NCBI GenBank assembly: GCA_902787975.1
Contig: CADAIP010000009.1
Span: forward strand, 1 to 64,000
Length of the DNA: 64,000 nucleotides
DNA from: Oscillospiraceae bacterium
Lineage (GTDB): Bacteria > Bacillota > Clostridia > Saccharofermentanales > Saccharofermentanaceae
Direction of reading: 5' to 3'
Shown here: positions 52,441 through 61,108 of the stretch, piece after piece
How positions within the stretch are numbered: the stretch's first letter is position 1
Layout: every line of letters begins with the position of its first letter
The notes under the pieces: model-generated
The model's database searches: none
What the model was told of the DNA's origin: nothing
What the model saw: only the letters and a program-made list of their open reading frames with translations
Program-made: the position numbers and the translations under genes

Positions 52441-53847
52441 ATGACCGGGGAAGTTAAGGCACAAACACCACTGATCGCGAAGATCGCATCCGACAAGGTT
52501 TTATGCTACATATCGATGGCTCTGCTTGTGGCACTGCCTGTAGTAGAGCTCTTTACTGAGATCTTGAAGAGCACAAAGCTCAAGGCATTCAGGACATGGT
52601 ATCCTTCTTTTCACCAGCCTTATGTCGTAGGTATTTTCGGCATCATCTTAACTTTGTTCGTCATCCTGTCCTTCATCGGAAGAGCGGCAGCAGGAAAGTT
52701 CAGATTCTACGTTGCTGATGTTTTCTATTTCACGCTCATGGCATTCATGCTCATCTCCATGTTCTGCTCACAGAACTTCGGTGTATTTTCCGAAGGCCAG
52801 AAATACTACATGGAGCATCCTACACACTTCCTCTGCTACTACGGACTTTTCTATGCGGGTTCGATGATCGAAGATACAAAGCTCAGAAGAAATGTCCTCG
52901 CAACCTATGTGATCGTTGCAATTATCCAGGGCATCGTAGCATTCCTCCAGACAAGAGGAATCGAGATCTCTTACTGCCTGTTCGAAGCTGACCGTCCGGG
53001 CTATACAGCCACATACGGACTTCTTCAGAATACAAACTTCTACGGAACCCTCTCATGCGTTCTTACTGCAGCCACATCAGGCCTTTTCATCATGAGTTCC
53101 AAGATCTTCAAGAAGAAGGCTTTAAAGTGGGCTATATTCGCACTCGCGATCCTCATGTTCTACACAATGATCGCAAGTATGGCACGTCTTGCATGGCTTG
53201 GTCTGGGCGCTATGATCCTGATGTACATCATCTCATTTGTCATCATGCGCAAGGGTTCGATCGATAATGATTCATTAAGACAGATCATCATCGACTTCTT
53301 AACACTCATCATCGGATTCATTGTGGTAATAATCCTCAACATCATCCTTGAGTCTTCCATCACGGATAAGCTCGAGCAGACATCTGAAGACGTTGCTGAG
53401 ATCACAGAGACAGGCAACGTAAACATCGGTAACGGAAGAGACGATATCTGGAGAGCCGCGCTCTCAAGCGTTCCGCGCCATTGGGCTACGGGCATCGGTC
53501 TTGATAACCTCACCGCTGCATTCAGGGAACAGCCCGGCTGGCAGAAAGGCATGTATGTTCAGGCAAAGGGCCACTGCGAATATATCCACACACTCGCAAC
53601 ACAGGGTGTCTTTGCACTGGTCAACTATGTAGCACTTCTCCTTTATGCTACAGTCAGCACCATTAAGGGTATCGTCAACGAGAAGAACGACATTAAGCGC
53701 AGCTTCCTCTGGATCTTCTTCGGTGTCTTTGTAGCTTATATCTCACAGGCGCTTGTCAGCAGCAGCGTTATGAATGTAGCTCCTTATTTCTGGCTCATAT
53801 TAGGATTGGTAACACCCAGGATAAAGCCCATTTCATCTAAGAAGTGA
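52441..53847 (+). CDS. O-antigen ligase/polymerase-like membrane protein
   Basis: A 468-residue protein with about twelve membrane segments and the Wzy/O-antigen-ligase fold. The large loop (about 315-385) contains the typical R-rich segment GNGRDDIWRAALS and the HCEYIHTLATQGV stretch that marks the family. Such enzymes polymerise or ligate lipid-linked glycans outside the membrane. GAGG precedes the ATG. The esterase gene follows within 25 bases. The glycan cluster at 55750-64000 lies nearby on the same strand, so it may use this protein, but the RibU gene separates them. Confidence 0.85.
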   Translation: MTGEVKAQTPLIAKIASDKVLCYISMALLVALPVVELFTEILKSTKLKAFRTWYPSFHQPYVVGIFGIILTLFVILSFIGRAAAGKFRFYVADVFYFTLMAFMLISMFCSQNFGVFSEGQKYYMEHPTHFLCYYGLFYAGSMIEDTKLRRNVLATYVIVAIIQGIVAFLQTRGIEISYCLFEADRPGYTATYGLLQNTNFYGTLSCVLTAATSGLFIMSSKIFKKKALKWAIFALAILMFYTMIASMARLAWLGLGAMILMYIISFVIMRKGSIDNDSLRQIIIDFLTLIIGFIVVIILNIILESSITDKLEQTSEDVAEITETGNVNIGNGRDDIWRAALSSVPRHWATGIGLDNLTAAFREQPGWQKGMYVQAKGHCEYIHTLATQGVFALVNYVALLLYATVSTIKGIVNEKNDIKRSFLWIFFGVFVAYISQALVSSSVMNVAPYFWLILGLVTPRIKPISSKK

Positions 53848-53869
53848 CATCAGGAAGGGGGGCATGCCC

Positions 53870-54757
53870 ATGTTCGATTCTTTACTTCGTTTTAAAGCAG
53901 AGAAGGAAAGCCAGTTGTTTATCAAGAACTGCATTGCCTTTGACACGCCAAGACTCGAGAATGAAGTCTTCCCGGAAGAATGCGCGACGGAAATGGACGT
54001 GGTATATAAAGACGGCAGTAAGCCTCTCACACTTGATGTTTATACTCCTTCCGGATGTACCGGCGCAAAAGAATGCTTCATCCTGATCCACGGCGGCGCA
54101 TTTGTTTACGGATTCAAGAAACTTGACCAGAACTTCGGAATGCATCTTGCCATAAAAGCAGGCATTCCTGTCGTAAATGTTGACTACACTCTCATGCCAG
54201 AATCAGACCTCCCGCAGATAATCACCGAGATCTTCGAGGCAATGAATTTCGTCTATACAAAATACGGCTTTGAAACGTTCCACACTGTCGGAGACTCCGC
54301 AGGCGGCTACCTGGCCTATATGGTGGCCGTGGCAGCAAGGGACAGCAATGTTGCTCAGGGAATGCTGGTTTCCGTGAGCCCCAAAGGAACAGTTGAATCA
54401 GCAGGTCTGATCTGTCCCGGCATCAGAAATACGACCAAGGCTTTCCCGGGAATCTATTTTGAGAAGTTGAGCGGTTCAAAAGATGATCGTCAGCGTCTCC
54501 CGGACTATGCATATGACCTTAACCTTATTGCAAAAAAGGACAGTGACCTCAGAGTTTCTGTAATTACCGGTGAGGATGACTTCCTTCTTCCGCAGGACCG
54601 TGAATTCAAAGACAATGTTCCAGGCGCGGTTTACTACGAAGCCAATAATGACGGCGATCTTAAGATGCACCATGTTTTCCCGATCGCACATCCGGAATGG
54701 CCGCAGTCAGTAAAGTCGATCGAGCTTATCTCTGAGAATGCGGTGGGGAGAAGATAA
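53870..54757 (+). CDS. Alpha/beta-hydrolase esterase
   Basis: A 295-residue hydrolase of the hormone-sensitive-lipase/carboxylesterase type. The oxyanion motif is HGGAFVYG (about residue 74-81), the nucleophile is in GDSAGG, and the Asp and His of the triad likely lie in TGEDDFLLP and the C-terminal KMHHVFP. No signal peptide. GGGGGG is 7 bases before this ATG; an ATG two codons upstream is too close to it. It may remove acyl groups from glycans, given its neighbour, but that is inference. A shared terminator follows. Confidence 0.87.
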   Translation: MFDSLLRFKAEKESQLFIKNCIAFDTPRLENEVFPEECATEMDVVYKDGSKPLTLDVYTPSGCTGAKECFILIHGGAFVYGFKKLDQNFGMHLAIKAGIPVVNVDYTLMPESDLPQIITEIFEAMNFVYTKYGFETFHTVGDSAGGYLAYMVAVAARDSNVAQGMLVSVSPKGTVESAGLICPGIRNTTKAFPGIYFEKLSGSKDDRQRLPDYAYDLNLIAKKDSDLRVSVITGEDDFLLPQDREFKDNVPGAVYYEANNDGDLKMHHVFPIAHPEWPQSVKSIELISENAVGRR

Positions 54758-54758
54758 A

Positions 54759-54796
54759 AAAAGCTGCCCCGCAAGGCAGCTTTTCTGTTTTTTTGC
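54759..54796. terminator. Bidirectional intrinsic terminator
   Basis: A 10-bp stem AAAAGCTGCC/GGCAGCTTTT with A tract on one side and T tract on the other. It serves both the esterase gene (plus strand) and ribU (minus strand). Confidence 0.92.
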
Positions 54797-54805
54797 TTAT
54801 ACGAT

Positions 54806-55459
54806 TTACTGTTTGGCGTGGGTCTCGTCATACGTCTTGTTGATAAGCTTTGAGATTGGCTTATAAACAAGGAACGTGATAAGACCTACGACAATACCCT
54901 TGAAAAGGTTGAACGGAACGAATACTGCAAACAAAAGCGAGATCTTGTCTTTAACGAGCGGGTTAACTTCAGCACTCATACCGATGATGGCTTCCATTGG
55001 GAATCCCATTACCGAGCCGTACAGGGGGAGAGTGATGAATGCGTTAACGGGAACGGCAATAAGAGCGAGAGCCAATGTTGCGATACCCATTGAAGCAGCG
55101 GCGCCTTTTCTGGTGCGGAACTTGCGGTAGATGAGACCTGCAGTTGCCACATAGATAACTCCTGTAATGAAGTTTGAAAGTTCGCCGATACCCATCGTCT
55201 GTGTAACGGGAAGGTGAATGAGGTTCTTAAGAAGCTCGATCACGATACCCCATACAGGACCTAACGCGAATGTGCCGATAAGCACGGGAAGTTCTGCAAA
55301 GTCGAACTTGAGGAATACCGGCATAAACGGGAGCGGTATCTCAAGATACATAAGAAGAACTGCCATTGCAGTGAGGATTGCACATGCAGCAATGCGGCGG
55401 ATCATGATCTTGCGCGCAGCACGAGAATCCGTCTTAACGGTTACCTGGGTTTCAGTCAT
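54806..55459 (-). CDS. ribU: Riboflavin ECF transporter S component
   Basis: A 217-residue membrane protein with about six membrane segments and RibU features (FLKFDFAELPVLIGTFALGP, then LLKNLIHL near segment 3). It binds riboflavin and joins a shared energising module (EcfA/A'/T) that is not in this window. I place the start at 55459, after AAAGGAAG. An in-frame start at 55510 would lie inside the FMN riboswitch. The riboswitch directly upstream confirms the substrate. Confidence 0.95.
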   Translation of the reverse strand: MTETQVTVKTDSRAARKIMIRRIAACAILTAMAVLLMYLEIPLPFMPVFLKFDFAELPVLIGTFALGPVWGIVIELLKNLIHLPVTQTMGIGELSNFITGVIYVATAGLIYRKFRTRKGAAASMGIATLALALIAVPVNAFITLPLYGSVMGFPMEAIIGMSAEVNPLVKDKISLLFAVFVPFNLFKGIVVGLITFLVYKPISKLINKTYDETHAKQ

Positions 55460-55480
55460 ACGAAATACACTTCCTTTCTT

Positions 55481-55610
55481 CCGGACTTTACCGTCGGCCC
55501 CTGGAATCACACCGGGTCAACCTCATTTTGAACAAAATTTATGAGGCTTGCGGGCTTACGCTTTTTGGCGCTCACCGCCGGTCGGAGAATCACACTCCGC
55601 CTTGGACGCC
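55481..55610 (-). ncRNA. FMN riboswitch (RFN element)
   Basis: On the minus strand the conserved RFN core is clear: TCTCCGACCGGCGGT, AAGCCCGCAAGCC, CCCGGTGTGATTCC, GGGGCCGACGGT and AAGTCCGG. It lies between a promoter (55614-55641) and the ribU start. Only about 20 bases separate the aptamer from the start codon and no terminator hairpin is visible, so control is probably translational, by masking AAAGGAAG when FMN binds. Confidence 0.97.
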
Positions 55611-55613
55611 TCA

Positions 55614-55641
55614 ATTATACCCTCCAAGGACTGATTTGCAA
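55614..55641 (-). promoter_or_regulatory. Promoter of FMN riboswitch-ribU
   Basis: On the minus strand TTGCAA (55641-55636), 16 bases, TATAAT (55619-55614). Transcription would begin near 55607, at the 5' edge of the aptamer. Confidence 0.75.
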
Positions 55642-55691
55642 CACTTTTTATGACAATATGGTGCAGTTATGTGGCATTTAATATAAATAAC

Positions 55692-55720
55692 TTGACTCGT
55701 GTTCAAAATCGGTGTAGAAA
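55692..55720 (+). promoter_or_regulatory. Promoter of phosphonate/glycan cluster
   Basis: TTGACT (55692-55697), 17 bases, TAGAAA (55715-55720). The short leader has CCCGAT (55724-55729) pairing with ATCGGG (55737-55742), which partly covers the GGGGG Shine-Dalgarno site. Confidence 0.6.
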
Positions 55721-55749
55721 TATCCCGATATTAAACATCGGGGGTTATT

Positions 55750-56640
55750 ATGAGCCTTACAAGAAAACAGTTTGACGTGTTAGAGAAGATGGTTACACAA
55801 ACAGATTCTTATACACAAAGAGATTTAGAAAGACTTACAGGTCACAGCCTCGGAACGATCAACAGGGTCATCAAGGAGCTGACTGATCTCGGATTTGTTT
55901 CAAATGGCGCAATCACTGAAGCAGGAATGAACGCTCTTGAACCCTACAGAGCCAAGAGAGCAGTTTTTATCGCTGCAGGCTTCGGTTCCAGACTTGTTCC
56001 GATCACGTTCAATACCCCCAAGCCGCTTGTAAGAGTTAAGGGTACAAGGATCATCGATCATCTTCTGGATGCATGCCTTGAAGCAGGCATCGAGGAGATC
56101 TACATCGTACGCGGTTATCTCGCTGAACAGTTCGACCAGCTCCTTTACAAGTACCCTACGGTCAAGTTTTTGGAAAATCCCGTTTACAACGAGGCGAATA
56201 ACATCAGCTCTTCCATGATCGCCAAGGAACTTTTGTCCAACGCATATGTTTTCGAGGCAGACCTCCTGTTATCGAACCCCAAGATCATCACAAAATACCA
56301 CTACACATCCGACTTCCTTGCCATCAAGAAGGACAGAACGGACGACTGGTGCTTTGAGGTCAAGGACAAGGTCATTACTGAAGAGAAGGTCGGCGGCGAA
56401 GACTGCTGGCAAATGGTCGGCATCAGCTACTGGAATGAAGAAGACGGCAGAAAGCTCGCAAACGATATTCCTGAAGTTTATTCAATGCCCGGCGGCAAAG
56501 AGAGATATTGGGAGCAGGTGCCTCTCGTATACAAGAAGAAGAACTACGCTGTTGAGGTCCGCGAGTGCTTTGAAGAGGATATCGTCGAGATCGACACTTT
56601 CAAGGAACTCAAGCAGATCGATCCAACTTACGATGTTTAA
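55750..56640 (+). CDS. HTH-LicC-like cytidylyltransferase, probable aminoethylphosphonate-activating enzyme
   Basis: A 296-residue protein. Residues 1-70 form a winged helix-turn-helix of MarR/LexA-like type. Residues 72-290 form a LicC-like nucleotidyltransferase with AAGFGSRLVPIT...PKPLVRV. LicC makes CDP-choline, while the related PntC makes CMP-aminoethylphosphonate. The next three genes make aminoethylphosphonate, so I infer the PntC reaction, though choline phosphate cannot be excluded. GGGGG precedes the ATG. The N-terminal DNA-binding-like domain may autoregulate the operon. It is the first gene after the promoter at 55692. Confidence 0.85.
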   Translation: MSLTRKQFDVLEKMVTQTDSYTQRDLERLTGHSLGTINRVIKELTDLGFVSNGAITEAGMNALEPYRAKRAVFIAAGFGSRLVPITFNTPKPLVRVKGTRIIDHLLDACLEAGIEEIYIVRGYLAEQFDQLLYKYPTVKFLENPVYNEANNISSSMIAKELLSNAYVFEADLLLSNPKIITKYHYTSDFLAIKKDRTDDWCFEVKDKVITEEKVGGEDCWQMVGISYWNEEDGRKLANDIPEVYSMPGGKERYWEQVPLVYKKKNYAVEVRECFEEDIVEIDTFKELKQIDPTYDV

Positions 56641-56656
56641 TGGAGGGTAAAGGAAT

Positions 56657-57790
56657 ATGGATCCGGTAAAAAGAAACGTTTTGCTCAATCCCGGTCCGTC
56701 CACAACGACGGATACGGTAAAGTACGCACAGGTAGTACCTGACATCTGTCCCCGCGAAAAGGAATTTGCAGGACTCATGAAGGGCCTTAGGGAAGACCTC
56801 GTAAAGATCGTTCACGGCGATCTCGAAAAATATACGAGCGTCCTTTTCTGCGGTTCAGGTACGATCAATATCGATATCTGCATCAACAGCCTTCTTCCTG
56901 AGGGAAAGAAGGTTCTTGTCATTAATAACGGCGCTTATTCTTCACGTGCCGTTGAGATCTGCCAGTTTTATGGCCTTCCTCATATCGATCTCAAGTTCCC
57001 TGTAGACCAGAGACCTGACCTTGCAGTTGTTGAGCAGACATTAAAGGATAATCCGGATATCGGACTTGTACACACAACTCATAACGAGACAGGAACGGGA
57101 ATCCTCAATCCGATAAGAGAGATCGGTGCTCTCGTTCACAAGTACAATGCGATCTTCACTGTTGATACGACATCCACATATGCGATGAGACCTATCAACA
57201 TCGAAGAAGATAATATCGATTTCTGCATGGCTTCTGCACAGAAGGGCCTTATGTCTTTTACCGGTCTTTCATTCATAGTCGGAAACAGATCTATCATCGA
57301 GAAGTCAAAGGATTTCCCTAAGAGAAGTTACTACTGCAATCTTTATCTGCAGTATGAGTGCTTCGAGAAGACAGGCGAGATGCACTTTACTCCTCCGGTC
57401 CAGACGATCTACGCTACGATCCAGGCTCTCAAAGAGTACTGGGCTGAAGGCGAGGAAGCAAAGTGGGCACGTCACACACGTGTATTCAATGCGATCAACG
57501 CCGGTCTTGATGAACTCGGATTCAGACAGGTCATTAGGCCTGAATGGAGAGCAGGACTCGTATCTTCAGCAATCTATCCCGACGATCCGAACTGGAGCTT
57601 CGAGAAGGTTCACGATTACTGCTACGAAAGAGGATTCACGATCTATCCCGGCAAGATCAGCACGACAAACACATTCCGTCTCTGCTCTCTCGGCGCGATC
57701 GATGAAGCAGACATAAAGGATTTCTTTGTCGTATTTAAGGAAGCGCTGGTTTCAACAGGCGTTCAGGTGCCCGTTCAGTATAAGGATTGA
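56657..57790 (+). CDS. phnW: 2-aminoethylphosphonate-pyruvate transaminase
   Basis: A 377-residue fold-type I PLP enzyme. Schiff-base Lys196 lies in SAQKGLMS, the cofactor Asp170 in VDTTSTYAM, and the N terminus NPGPSTTTDTVK is characteristic. It interconverts phosphonoacetaldehyde and 2-aminoethylphosphonate. Beside PEP mutase and decarboxylase it should run in the synthetic direction, using an amino donor to form aminoethylphosphonate. GGAGG precedes the ATG, 16 bases after the cytidylyltransferase gene. Confidence 0.95.
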   Translation: MDPVKRNVLLNPGPSTTTDTVKYAQVVPDICPREKEFAGLMKGLREDLVKIVHGDLEKYTSVLFCGSGTINIDICINSLLPEGKKVLVINNGAYSSRAVEICQFYGLPHIDLKFPVDQRPDLAVVEQTLKDNPDIGLVHTTHNETGTGILNPIREIGALVHKYNAIFTVDTTSTYAMRPINIEEDNIDFCMASAQKGLMSFTGLSFIVGNRSIIEKSKDFPKRSYYCNLYLQYECFEKTGEMHFTPPVQTIYATIQALKEYWAEGEEAKWARHTRVFNAINAGLDELGFRQVIRPEWRAGLVSSAIYPDDPNWSFEKVHDYCYERGFTIYPGKISTTNTFRLCSLGAIDEADIKDFFVVFKEALVSTGVQVPVQYKD

Positions 57791-57801
57791 TAGGAGATAA
57801 T

Positions 57802-59097
57802 ATGAAGACTGCTTACACATGTTTTTGCACTGACGTTATTCACGAAGGTCATTTGAACATCATCAACGAAGCTAAGAAGAGAGGAAGAGTCATTATCGGC
57901 TGCCTTTCAGATGCTGCTTCCATCCGTTACAACAAATTCCCTACGATCAGCCAGGAAGAGAGATTAAAGCTCTACAGGAGCATCGAGGGTGTTGATGAGG
58001 TCGTTATCCAGAATGACATGCTTTACGATGATGTCATCAATCTCATCAAGCCTGACTATGTCCTTCATGGAGACAACTGGGTTGACGGTCCTGAGAAGGC
58101 GATTCACGATCACGTCGAAAATCTCGTCAAGGAATACGGCGGAGAGCTTGTAGACATTCCTTACACATACAACGAGAAAGTTAAGAAGATCGACATGCAG
58201 CTTCGCGAAAAGCTTGCAATGCCGGAGTACAGAAGAAAGAGATTAAGACAGCTCCTCTCACTTACTCCAATCGTTAAGGCAATGGAAGCACACAGCGGTC
58301 TTACGGGTCTTATCGTTGAGAAGACAGTTGTTGAGCACGACGGCAGACTCGACCAGTTCGATGCAATGTGGATCTCATCTCTATGCGATTCAACTGCAAA
58401 GGGCAAGCCTGACATCGAGCTCGTCGACATGACTTCAAGATTCAGAACGATCGACGATATCACTGAAGTTACGACAAAGCCTATCATCTTCGACGGTGAT
58501 ACAGGCGGACTTACGGAGCACTTCGTATACACAGTGCGTTCCCTCGAGAAGATGGGTGTATCGGCAGTCATCATCGAAGACAAGAAGGGACTTAAAAAGA
58601 ATTCCCTTTTCGGAACAGAAGTAAAGCAGACACAGGCTACCATCGAAGAGATGAGTGCCAAGATCGCTGCAGGTAAGAAGGCCCAGCTCACAGATGACTT
58701 CATGATCATCGCGCGTATCGAGAGCCTTATCCTTGAGCAGGGTATGGAAGATGCTCTGGCCCGTGCACACGCATTCGTTGCTGCAGGTGCTGACGGCATC
58801 ATGATCCACTCAAGAAAGAAAGAACCCGATGAGATCCTTGAGTTCTGCGACAAGTTCAGGGCAGACAACAAGGAGACACCTATCGTTGTCGTTCCTTCAA
58901 GCTTCAACGTGATCACAGAAGAAGAGCTTGCTGCTCACGGCGTTAACATCGTCATCTATGCTAACCAGCTTACAAGATCTGCTTTCCCGGCAATGCAGAA
59001 GACGGCAGAGGATATCCTCCGTTATCACAGAGCCAAGGAAGTAGATGACAGGCTCATGAAGATCAAAGACATTATCACTCTCATTGACGAGTTATAA
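57802..59097 (+). CDS. pepM: Phosphoenolpyruvate mutase with N-terminal cytidylyltransferase domain
   Basis: A 431-residue fusion. Residues 1-135 are a cytidylyltransferase-like domain with the HxGH motif HEGH (14-17). Residues 150-431 are PEP mutase, with DGDTGG (231-236) and the diagnostic EDKKGLKKNS (259-268), which distinguishes mutase from isocitrate-lyase relatives. It turns PEP into phosphonopyruvate, the committed step of phosphonate synthesis. AGGAG at 57792 supports the ATG at 57802, inside a few bases of the phnW stop. The cytidylyltransferase domain lacks the usual RTEGIST motif, so its activity is uncertain. Confidence 0.95.
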   Translation: MKTAYTCFCTDVIHEGHLNIINEAKKRGRVIIGCLSDAASIRYNKFPTISQEERLKLYRSIEGVDEVVIQNDMLYDDVINLIKPDYVLHGDNWVDGPEKAIHDHVENLVKEYGGELVDIPYTYNEKVKKIDMQLREKLAMPEYRRKRLRQLLSLTPIVKAMEAHSGLTGLIVEKTVVEHDGRLDQFDAMWISSLCDSTAKGKPDIELVDMTSRFRTIDDITEVTTKPIIFDGDTGGLTEHFVYTVRSLEKMGVSAVIIEDKKGLKKNSLFGTEVKQTQATIEEMSAKIAAGKKAQLTDDFMIIARIESLILEQGMEDALARAHAFVAAGADGIMIHSRKKEPDEILEFCDKFRADNKETPIVVVPSSFNVITEEELAAHGVNIVIYANQLTRSAFPAMQKTAEDILRYHRAKEVDDRLMKIKDIITLIDEL

Positions 59098-59123
59098 TAA
59101 ACCGCACATTTCAGGAGATAAGA

Positions 59124-60248
59124 ATGAAAGTTGAAAAACTTGTTGAAATAATCGGCGCTGACTTTTACTCCGGAGTTCCGGACAGCCAGCTTAAGGCGCT
59201 CTGCAATTACCTTATGGCAACATACGGTATTGATCCCAACCATCACGTAATCGCTGCAAATGAAGGTAACTGCACTGCTCTTGCTGCAGGCTACCACCTC
59301 GCAACAGGCAAGGTTCCGGTCGTTTACATGCAGAACTCCGGTGAGGGCAACATCATTAATCCTGTTGCTTCCCTTCTTAACGATAAGGTATATGCGATCC
59401 CGATGGTATTCATAGTAGGCTGGAGAGGCGAGCCCGGCATTCACGACGAGCCCCAGCATATCTACCAGGGTGAAGTTACGGTTAAGTTATTAGAAGACAT
59501 GGATATCGCAACATTTGCCATCGGCAAGGAGACGACTGATGAAGAAGTCGAAGCGAAGATGGCAGAGTTCAGAGAGATCCTTGCCAAGGGTAAGGACGTG
59601 GCATTCGTCATCCGTAAGGGTGCTCTTTCTTTCGACGGAAAAGTCGAATACAAGAATGACAACAAGATGATCCGTGAAGAGATCATCCGGCATATCGTAA
59701 AGGCTTCAGGTGAAGATCCGATCGTATCAACAACGGGTAAGGCTTCAAGAGAGCTTTTCGAGACAAGAGTAGCAAACGGACAGTCACACAAGTACGACTT
59801 CCTCACAGTAGGTTCAATGGGTCACTCTTCATCCATCGCATTAGGCGTTGCGATCAACAAGCCTGACACAAGGATCTGGTGCGTAGACGGTGACGGTGCA
59901 GTCCTGATGCACATGGGTTCCATGGCTGTGCTCGGTGCGAACAAGCCTGCAAATCTCATCCACGTTGTGATCAACAACAGTGCGCATGAGACTGTCGGAG
60001 GAATGCCGACTGTTGCAGGATCCATCGACTTAGTTGCAATCGCAAAGGCATGCGGATATCCCAATGCGGTATGTGTCGATAATTTCGATGATCTCGATAA
60101 GGAACTCGAAGCTGCCAAGGCACGCAGGGAGTTGAGCCTTATCGAAGTTAAGTGCTCGATCGGAGCAAGAGATGACCTCGGTAGACCTACGACAACAGCA
60201 CTTGAGAACAAAGAAAACTTCATGAATTATCTCAATTCGTGCAGCTGA
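59124..60248 (+). CDS. ppd: Phosphonopyruvate decarboxylase
   Basis: A 374-residue ThDP-dependent enzyme. The catalytic Glu is in ANEGNCTALAAGYHLATG (near 46), and the ThDP/Mg motif is GDGAVLMHMG...INN (about 255-285). It irreversibly decarboxylates phosphonopyruvate to phosphonoacetaldehyde and so pulls the unfavourable mutase step forward. The single-chain length is normal for Ppd. AGGAG precedes the ATG. It follows pepM by 26 bases, and phnW would act on its product. Confidence 0.96.
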   Translation: MKVEKLVEIIGADFYSGVPDSQLKALCNYLMATYGIDPNHHVIAANEGNCTALAAGYHLATGKVPVVYMQNSGEGNIINPVASLLNDKVYAIPMVFIVGWRGEPGIHDEPQHIYQGEVTVKLLEDMDIATFAIGKETTDEEVEAKMAEFREILAKGKDVAFVIRKGALSFDGKVEYKNDNKMIREEIIRHIVKASGEDPIVSTTGKASRELFETRVANGQSHKYDFLTVGSMGHSSSIALGVAINKPDTRIWCVDGDGAVLMHMGSMAVLGANKPANLIHVVINNSAHETVGGMPTVAGSIDLVAIAKACGYPNAVCVDNFDDLDKELEAAKARRELSLIEVKCSIGARDDLGRPTTTALENKENFMNYLNSCS

Positions 60249-60265
60249 TTGGAGCAGACCGTCTG

Positions 60266-61108
60266 ATGGACAATGACATAAAGATCAGCATCATTTGCAA
60301 TGCATATAACCATGCCAGGTACATCAGGGATACTCTGGATGGTTTTGTGATGCAGAAGACGGATTTCAAGTTTGAGATCCTTATTCACGATGATGCATCC
60401 ACCGATGAGACTGCAGATATCATCCGCGAATACGAAGCTAAATACCCGGATATCATCAAGCCGATATATCAGAAGGAAAACCAGTATTCAAAGGACGTCT
60501 GGATCACGGACGTTTTCCAGCTCAGACGCTCAAAGGGCAAGTACATCGCTTTGTGCGAAGGAGACGATTACTGGACAGATCCCGATAAGCTTCAGAAGCA
60601 GTACGATGCTTTGGAATCTCATCCTGACATAGATATCTGTGTCCACGCATCGACGCTCATCAATGCGTCAGACGGAAGCGTTAACGGTACTGTTGATCAC
60701 GGTTCTGAAATGACAATAATCCCCGTCGAGAAAGTAATCGAGGGCGGCGGTTCATTCGTATCCACGAATTCGATCCTTGTCAGAAGAGAGATCCTCACTG
60801 AAAGAAGGAAGTTCGTCGATGTATGTCCTCTGGATTATACATACCAGATAAGCGGTTCGCTGAAGGGCGGCATGCTCTATCTCCCTGACAACATGTCCGT
60901 ATACCGCGTATCGGTTCCGGGTTCATGGACAGAACAGAGCGGAAAGAATCTGAAGGCATATCTCAAATTCCTTAACGAACTGACGGCAGGCTTAAAGCAG
61001 CTCGATCAGGATACGGATAAGAAATATCACAAGATCATCAGCAAGATCCTTTCCGGACTTCTGAGAGCAAGGATTCACTATAAGTTACTGGTAATGGTTA
61101 AGAAATAA
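60266..61108 (+). CDS. Family 2 glycosyltransferase
   Basis: A 280-residue GT-A enzyme. The N terminus ISIICNAYNHARYI, the HDDASTDET motif and ALCEGDDYW (metal-binding and acceptor region) are typical of inverting family 2 transferases. No membrane segments, so it is cytoplasmic. It adds a sugar to a growing lipid-linked glycan. The ATG at 60266 follows the ppd stop by 17 bases, with a weak GGAG 12 bases away. Its stop overlaps the start of the flippase gene, so they are coupled. Confidence 0.92.
   Translation: MDNDIKISIICNAYNHARYIRDTLDGFVMQKTDFKFEILIHDDASTDETADIIREYEAKYPDIIKPIYQKENQYSKDVWITDVFQLRRSKGKYIALCEGDDYWTDPDKLQKQYDALESHPDIDICVHASTLINASDGSVNGTVDHGSEMTIIPVEKVIEGGGSFVSTNSILVRREILTERRKFVDVCPLDYTYQISGSLKGGMLYLPDNMSVYRVSVPGSWTEQSGKNLKAYLKFLNELTAGLKQLDQDTDKKYHKIISKILSGLLRARIHYKLLVMVKK

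Noticed and set aside
55460..55510. N-terminal extension of RibU
   Set aside because: These bases form the 3' part of the FMN riboswitch and the leader, and the start at 55459 has a proper ribosome site.
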